Assembly (NCBI RefSeq): GCF_039523615.1
Contig: NZ_BAAAFQ010000007.1
Span: forward strand, 248,001-312,000
DNA from: Psychrosphaera haliotis
GTDB lineage: Bacteria; Pseudomonadota; Gammaproteobacteria; Enterobacterales; Alteromonadaceae
DNA length: 64,000 bases
Direction: 5' to 3'
Each line of letters opens with the position of its first letter. Within the stretch, counting starts at the first letter, position 1. The notes under the pieces are model-generated. The model had not been told where the DNA came from. It worked only from the letters and a program-made list of their open reading frames with translations, and made no database searches. Positions 59,898 to 64,000 of this stretch are shown piece by piece. A program made the translations under genes and the position numbers.

Positions 59898-60311
59898 TTA
59901 GTAACTCATGCAAGCAGCATTTAATAAGCCAATTGCAATGCTCGTTGCACCTAATACAACACCCGCACTAATTTCATTTTGCTCAATTCGTTCTACAATT
60001 TTAGGCATGAAAATAAAGCGAATCACTGCAAATGCGAGGCATTGTGCAATTAAGGCAATAACGCCCCACGTTGCGAAGTCTAAAAGAGAAACAGAATTAC
60101 TTGCTGCACTTGCTAAAGCAATAGCAAAACCTATGATTGCGCCACCAAAACCTATAGAAGCCGCAACGTTTTGTTGGTCTTTTATTAGAGTCCACTCATC
60201 ATGTGGTGTGACTATTGTATAAACAAATTTGAATAGCATTAAAAAAACTAAACTAATGCCAAAATATAAAGCAAAATTGCCAATAGCAATTAAAATATCA
60301 GGGGTTTCCAT
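59898..60311 (-). CDS. DUF350 membrane protein (YjfL-like)
   Basis: 137 residues with four TM helices in two similar halves (NFALYFGISLVFLMLFKFVYTIV, GFGGAIIGFAIALASAASN, VIALIAQCLAFAVIRFIF, VVLGATSIAIGLLNAAC). It matches the DUF350 pattern. Function unknown. It is the first gene of the operon with the DUF1190 and GspS-like genes, with 9 bp to the next gene. Confidence 0.87.
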   Translation of the reverse strand: METPDILIAIGNFALYFGISLVFLMLFKFVYTIVTPHDEWTLIKDQQNVAASIGFGGAIIGFAIALASAASNSVSLLDFATWGVIALIAQCLAFAVIRFIFMPKIVERIEQNEISAGVVLGATSIAIGLLNAACMSY

Positions 60312-60403
60312 TAAACTTCCTCAAGCAAAATCAATTTATTCGTAATTGCTTTCACTTTAATAGATAGCTTAACTAGGGTCAAAATATAAAAGGTTTCAAA
60401 ACT

Positions 60404-61750
60404 TTACGACGTTAGGTTTTTCATCCAACGTTTATTCTTTACTCGCCACGCAAACATGAATATTTTACAAAACTCTTCTGAGTACATAATTACAACAACC
60501 CAAAAAAATGACAATTGCCAGTAGAATGCCGCCAGCCATACTAATGGAATGCTAATTAGCCACATACAAATTGTGTCAGTGAGTAAACAGAAACGATTGT
60601 CGCCACCAGCTCTAAGAATACCCATTGCTAATGTCATGTTTATAACTTTAAGCCAAGCTAAGCCACCCACGATATAAAAAATGGACTTGGCCAGCAGTCG
60701 AGTTTGTTCTGATATCCCCTCATAAGGAGATAACACAATATCATTAAATAGGATTAGCAAACCGCCCATCAGCAAGGCAACAAAAGGGCCTAAAACAGAA
60801 AAGATTTTTGCCATGCTCCAAGCTTCATCTAATTGATTGGCACCTAAATGCTGACCCACCACAATAGAACATGCTGAGGCGATACCAAAAAATATGGATA
60901 GAAATATGCCTTCAACAGGTAATAGCATACTAATGACTGCGAGTTCTGTTGTGCCTATACGCCCAAAAATAAGCTGGTAGGTAAAAGAGCCAAGTGACCA
61001 AATACCAAAACTGAACATCATAGGGAGAACTAAACTTAGTAACTTCTGCCAATGCAATTTTACTTTAAGGAAATCAAAATCACTTAAAGAGATGTGCAAT
61101 ATATGTCGTTGAGATTGTAGAAAAGTAACCAGTGCAATTAATTGAAATAGACGAGAGATAGACGTTGCCCATGCCGCGCCAGCAACACCAAGTGCGGAAA
61201 TACCAAGGCCACCATTAATGAGCCAATAGTTGAGTACAACGTTTAATATGATAGAAATGGCACTGAAAACGAGCGGTATCTTTACTTGGTTTATACTTCT
61301 TAGTGCATTCTCGAATATTTGAATAACGGCAACAAAGATCATGCTAGGCATTGTGATCCAGAGGTAAGTCTCACCTAATGCAATAACTAGCGGGTCTAGG
61401 CTACCCAAGCCCATTACATCGCCTGACAAGTAATACGCAGCAACAATTACTGGAATCAGTGCAATAAAAGAGTAACAAATAGCGATAATAATAGTGCCAC
61501 GAATTTTATCGCCATTACCGGCTCCGTGATACTGCGCAGATAGAATACCCACGGCCCAGCTTAGGCCCATGATAATGACCATAACTACAAAAAGTACGCG
61601 ATTTCCCAATCCTACTGCAGCAATGGCTTCATCACCCAGATGACTAACCATCATCACATCAATCATACTTAAAAAAGTAACCAACATACTTTGCAATGAT
61701 ATAGGCCAAGCAAGTTTTAGGGTTTTACGTAGTTGTGGGTTTTTAGTCAT
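60404..61750 (-). CDS. MATE family efflux transporter
   Basis: 448 residues with twelve predicted TM helices in two homologous halves. Features include LRKTLKLAWPISLQSMLVTFLSMIDVMMVSHLGDEAIAAVGLGNRV at the N-terminus and the second-half motif MLLPVEGIFLSIFFGIASACSIVVGQHLGAN. It exports cationic drugs or metabolites using a Na or H gradient; the substrate is not predictable. It stands alone, with its own promoter region upstream. Confidence 0.92.
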   Translation of the reverse strand: MTKNPQLRKTLKLAWPISLQSMLVTFLSMIDVMMVSHLGDEAIAAVGLGNRVLFVVMVIIMGLSWAVGILSAQYHGAGNGDKIRGTIIIAICYSFIALIPVIVAAYYLSGDVMGLGSLDPLVIALGETYLWITMPSMIFVAVIQIFENALRSINQVKIPLVFSAISIILNVVLNYWLINGGLGISALGVAGAAWATSISRLFQLIALVTFLQSQRHILHISLSDFDFLKVKLHWQKLLSLVLPMMFSFGIWSLGSFTYQLIFGRIGTTELAVISMLLPVEGIFLSIFFGIASACSIVVGQHLGANQLDEAWSMAKIFSVLGPFVALLMGGLLILFNDIVLSPYEGISEQTRLLAKSIFYIVGGLAWLKVINMTLAMGILRAGGDNRFCLLTDTICMWLISIPLVWLAAFYWQLSFFWVVVIMYSEEFCKIFMFAWRVKNKRWMKNLTS

Positions 61751-62033
61751 AAAAATGAACCTCTGAATAGAGCGCGCAGAATGCCTGTTTTATCTTAATT
61801 TGTCGATAAGAGAAAACCTGAATGACAACGTATTCCATATGACAAATATATTACAAGTGTATATTAATGCTGTTATTAAATTCTATTTAAAACAGTGTCT
61901 TATAAAAAGTGTTAGGAAACGTTAATAGACAGTTGAAGGGCCCCTTTTGCTGTGTTACTAATATACTCTGCTGATATGGGAGTGTCAGTAGGATGTTAAA
62001 ATTAAAAACTGCATATAAATGGGAGTAGTAACT

Positions 62034-62270
62034 ATGATGAACGGTAGCGTTTCATCTGACGAAAATAAAATTTTAATGGCGTGGCTTAAAGTTAAACGTA
62101 AAGAAAAAGGCCATACTATGCGAACGTTGTCTCAAATTATTGGGACCCCACACTCATTTGTGGGTAAAGTCGAAAATCAAGAACGCCGTTTAGACATCAT
62201 AGAGTACGTGAGATATTGTCGAGCGCTTGATATTGATCCTTTGGAAGGTTTAAAAAAGATCGCTCAATAG
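62034..62270 (+). CDS. Small XRE-type helix-turn-helix protein
   Basis: 78 residues, essentially one HTH domain (MAWLKVKRKEKGHTMRTLSQIIGTPHSFVGKVENQERRLDIIEYVRYCRALDIDPLEG), the Cro/C1-type fold. It is likely a DNA-binding regulator; no partner toxin, methylase or phage gene is nearby. ATG 62034 has GGGAG eight bases upstream, whereas the ATG at 62019 overlaps that site. It converges with the AmpG-like gene at a shared terminator. Confidence 0.82.
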   Translation: MMNGSVSSDENKILMAWLKVKRKEKGHTMRTLSQIIGTPHSFVGKVENQERRLDIIEYVRYCRALDIDPLEGLKKIAQ

Positions 62271-62286
62271 TATTTCAGACTTAAAC

Positions 62287-62309
62287 GGCATGCTCATGCA
62301 TGCCATTTT
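62287..62309. terminator. Terminator between the HTH gene and the AmpG-like gene
   Basis: GGCATGC-TCAT-GCATGCC followed by ATTTTT lies 16 bp after the HTH stop and overlaps the last codons region of the convergent AmpG-like gene. Confidence 0.75.
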
Positions 62310-63631
62310 TGTTTTATTAGAATAACGAGAGCAATGATCGTTGGCAAACCTAACAAAGCAGTAAGCGTAAAAAAGTTGGTGTAACCAATACTTTCAAGCC
62401 ACACCCCTGAAAACCCTCCAATAGACTTTGGTAGTAACAGCATTGCTGAGCTTAGCCAAGCATACTGAGTTGCAGTAAATTCCTTGTTAGTTAATGAGCT
62501 TAAAAAAGCTATTAATGCGGCCATAGCAATGCCAGCACTTAGATTATCAATAGATATAACCACGGTTAGTAGTTCCGTGCTGTGGGAAGACTGTGAAAGC
62601 ACTACAAACAAAAGGTTTGTGACTGCTGATAATATTGCGCCAGCAAGAAGTATTGGCAAAATACCAAAGCGATTTATTAAACCACCGGCAAAAAAAGCGC
62701 CGAGTAGGGTCATTATTACACCAAATACTTTAGAGATAGCCGCTATCTCTTGTTTTGTGTAACCCATATCGACGTAAAAAACATTGGCCATTACGCCCAT
62801 TACAATGTCCGAAACTCTGTAGGTTGCAATTAGTACTATGAGTAATAAAGCGTGGGTGCGATAGCGCGATATTAAATCCAGTACAGGATCAATAAATGCT
62901 ACTTTAAACTTTTCAATTGGGGTTTGCTTAACTGAGTTAGGAGAAGAAATAGTATTTGTTGGTGTGGGCTCTGGCGAAGTAAGCGTAATAAACATGGTGC
63001 TTGCCATTAAACCAGCCATTATGAAGTAGCTAGACTGCCAAGCGTTGAAGTCGTAGTTCTGAACCGATTCAAATAGGGCGGTAAAGTAAAGGACACCCGC
63101 TGTGGCCACGATCATTGCTAGTCGATAACCAATCATGTAAGCCGCTGCCATCGCAGCTTGTTGCTTATCATCGCCTGACTCGATTCTATAGGCATCAATG
63201 ACAATATCTTGGGTAGCAGAAGAAAACGCTACACATACTGCCGCAATGGCCATTACAAAAAGGTTATCCGCTGGGTTTGTTAGTGCCATTGCTGCAATGC
63301 TAAGAACTAAACAGCTTTGGCTCAGCAATAGCCAGCTTTTCCGACGCCCTAAAAGTTTATGCAGAATTGGTAGTTTAAATTTATCTACGGCTGGTGCCCA
63401 AATCCATTTTATTGCATAGGCCAGCGTTATCCAGCTAAAGAAGCCTATTGCACTTCGTTCGGCACCTGCTTCTCGCAACCAAAATGACAGTGAAGAAAAT
63501 ACCAACATAATCGGTAGACCAGCCGCAAAGCCAAAAGCAAATAGGCGAATGACATTGAGCTCAAAGTAAATTTTAAATGAAGTCAGTAAATTTAATAGAG
63601 TTTGGGAATATGTTGAAAGTGCGGTGCTCAA
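62294..63631 (-). CDS. ampG: AmpG-like muropeptide MFS permease
   Basis: 445 residues with about 12 TM helices. The N-terminal motifs FAAGLPIMLVFSSLSFWLREAGAERSAIGFFSW and IKWIWAPAVDKF are those of AmpG, the importer of anhydro-muropeptides for cell-wall recycling. Its likely partner in the same window is Mpl (17410-18795). A short glycine-free Thr/Pro linker (SPEPTPTNTISSPNSVKQTP) joins the two halves. AmpG paralogues occur, so the exact substrate is inferred. Confidence 0.87.
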   Translation of the reverse strand: MSTALSTYSQTLLNLLTSFKIYFELNVIRLFAFGFAAGLPIMLVFSSLSFWLREAGAERSAIGFFSWITLAYAIKWIWAPAVDKFKLPILHKLLGRRKSWLLLSQSCLVLSIAAMALTNPADNLFVMAIAAVCVAFSSATQDIVIDAYRIESGDDKQQAAMAAAYMIGYRLAMIVATAGVLYFTALFESVQNYDFNAWQSSYFIMAGLMASTMFITLTSPEPTPTNTISSPNSVKQTPIEKFKVAFIDPVLDLISRYRTHALLLIVLIATYRVSDIVMGVMANVFYVDMGYTKQEIAAISKVFGVIMTLLGAFFAGGLINRFGILPILLAGAILSAVTNLLFVVLSQSSHSTELLTVVISIDNLSAGIAMAALIAFLSSLTNKEFTATQYAWLSSAMLLLPKSIGGFSGVWLESIGYTNFFTLTALLGLPTIIALVILIKQKWHA

Positions 63632-63699
63632 AATAAAAATCGGCCTAAAAGTAAAACTAATAGGCCGATTGTTGTCAAGATTTTACCGAATATCAAGTG

Positions 63700-64000
63700 T
63701 TAAGGTCGAATGCCTGAACAAAAGTCAGGAAATCGACCATACCCTTGCAGGTAACTAATGCAGGAAACCATTTCATTTTTTAACTTTTCACTCGTCTGAA
63801 TTTCAGATGAGCTCCAAAATGAAATCTGATGCAACAAATACCAAAATGCACTTTCCAACGGTGTTAGGCATGCTTCTTTAGCGTTAATTTGTGACCATTC
63901 CTCTATAGTATCCCAACAATATAGATCAACTTCTGAATCTTGAATCTCTCCATCCAATAATGCATTAGCGTAGTAGCTTAGCTGATCCGTTTTGTTGTGG
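63700..64000 (-). CDS. Hypothetical protein, partial (runs off the right edge)
   Basis: The frame ending at 63700 is open without a stop up to base 64000, giving the last 99 residues of a longer protein (…HNKTDQLSYYANALLDGEIQ…). The true start lies beyond the window; the TTG at 63957 is not needed. The visible part is acidic and aromatic (YCWDTIEEWSQINAKEACLTPLESAFWYLLHQISFW), probably helical. Not recognised. Confidence 0.6.
   Translation of the reverse strand, partial: HNKTDQLSYYANALLDGEIQDSEVDLYCWDTIEEWSQINAKEACLTPLESAFWYLLHQISFWSSSEIQTSEKLKNEMVSCISYLQGYGRFPDFCSGIRP

Noticed and set aside
1..64000. tRNA, rRNA, CRISPR arrays, transposons or prophage
   Set aside because: I looked for T-loop-like motifs, regularly spaced repeats, transposase or integrase sequences and phage structural genes and saw none; a covariance-model search would be needed to exclude small RNAs.

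Overview
The window is a stretch of chromosome from a marine-type gammaproteobacterium, most likely of the order Alteromonadales (Colwellia, Thalassotalea or Psychrosphaera-like; this placement is an inference). The base composition is AT-rich. The gene content is typical of the group: nlpD-rpoS, mutS, pncC-recA, an mpl-ubiX pair, PstC and PstA with large extra domains, an Oar-like TonB receptor, many c-di-GMP proteins, and several short families common in these bacteria. Nearly all of the window is ordinary chromosomal coding sequence. I see no rRNA, tRNA, prophage, insertion sequence, transposase or CRISPR array.

Region 1 (1-7.5 kb): the 3' end of nlpD, rpoS, a tandem periplasmic binding-module protein, mutS on the minus strand, pncC, and recA with a near-consensus LexA box inside an E. 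coli-like promoter. Region 2 (7.5-15 kb, minus strand): a compact operon encoding a copper-type cupredoxin protein, a Cache-HAMP-GGDEF-EAL membrane protein and an outer-membrane barrel, then purC and a chemoreceptor. Region 3 (15-21.2 kb, minus): a tight five-gene run of zinc metallopeptidase, mpl, ubiX and a YadG/YadH-type ABC exporter. Region 4 (21.5-28 kb, plus): fbp, a family II pyrophosphatase, an MFS transporter, an unrecognised protein and a GAF-PAS-GGDEF-EAL protein. Region 5 (27.9-38.7 kb, minus): thioesterase, speD, an OsmC protein, two small accessory genes, the arginine/ornithine succinyltransferase genes astD-astA-argD/astC separated by intrinsic terminators, an HDOD protein, pabA, trpS and rpe. 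Region 6 (38.8-40.2 kb, plus): three small genes including a SapC-family protein.

Region 7 (40.5-57.4 kb) is the most interesting part and looks like a phosphorus-acquisition island. On the minus strand lie pstC-pstA-pstB-phoU, and just downstream a DUF47-PiT phosphate transporter pair. Both units are preceded by 11-bp direct-repeat Pho boxes with the same 6-nt spacing to a TATAAT -10 element. Upstream of pst, past gcvR, come a uridine kinase, a lipoprotein alkaline phosphatase, a large TonB-dependent receptor and a secreted S1/P1 nuclease. Together these could cut extracellular nucleic acid, strip its phosphate, and salvage nucleosides and Pi. Divergent from the nuclease is a two-gene unit: a membrane-anchored PhnD-like binding protein, and a two-TM protein whose cytoplasmic C-terminus looks like a winged-helix regulator. 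A symmetric operator-like sequence precedes this pair. I regard it as the best candidate for an undescribed sensory system.

Region 8 (57.4-64 kb): an LPP20 lipoprotein, a glutathionylspermidine-synthase-like/DUF1190/DUF350 operon, a MATE exporter, a small HTH protein, an AmpG-like permease, and a partial gene running off the right edge.
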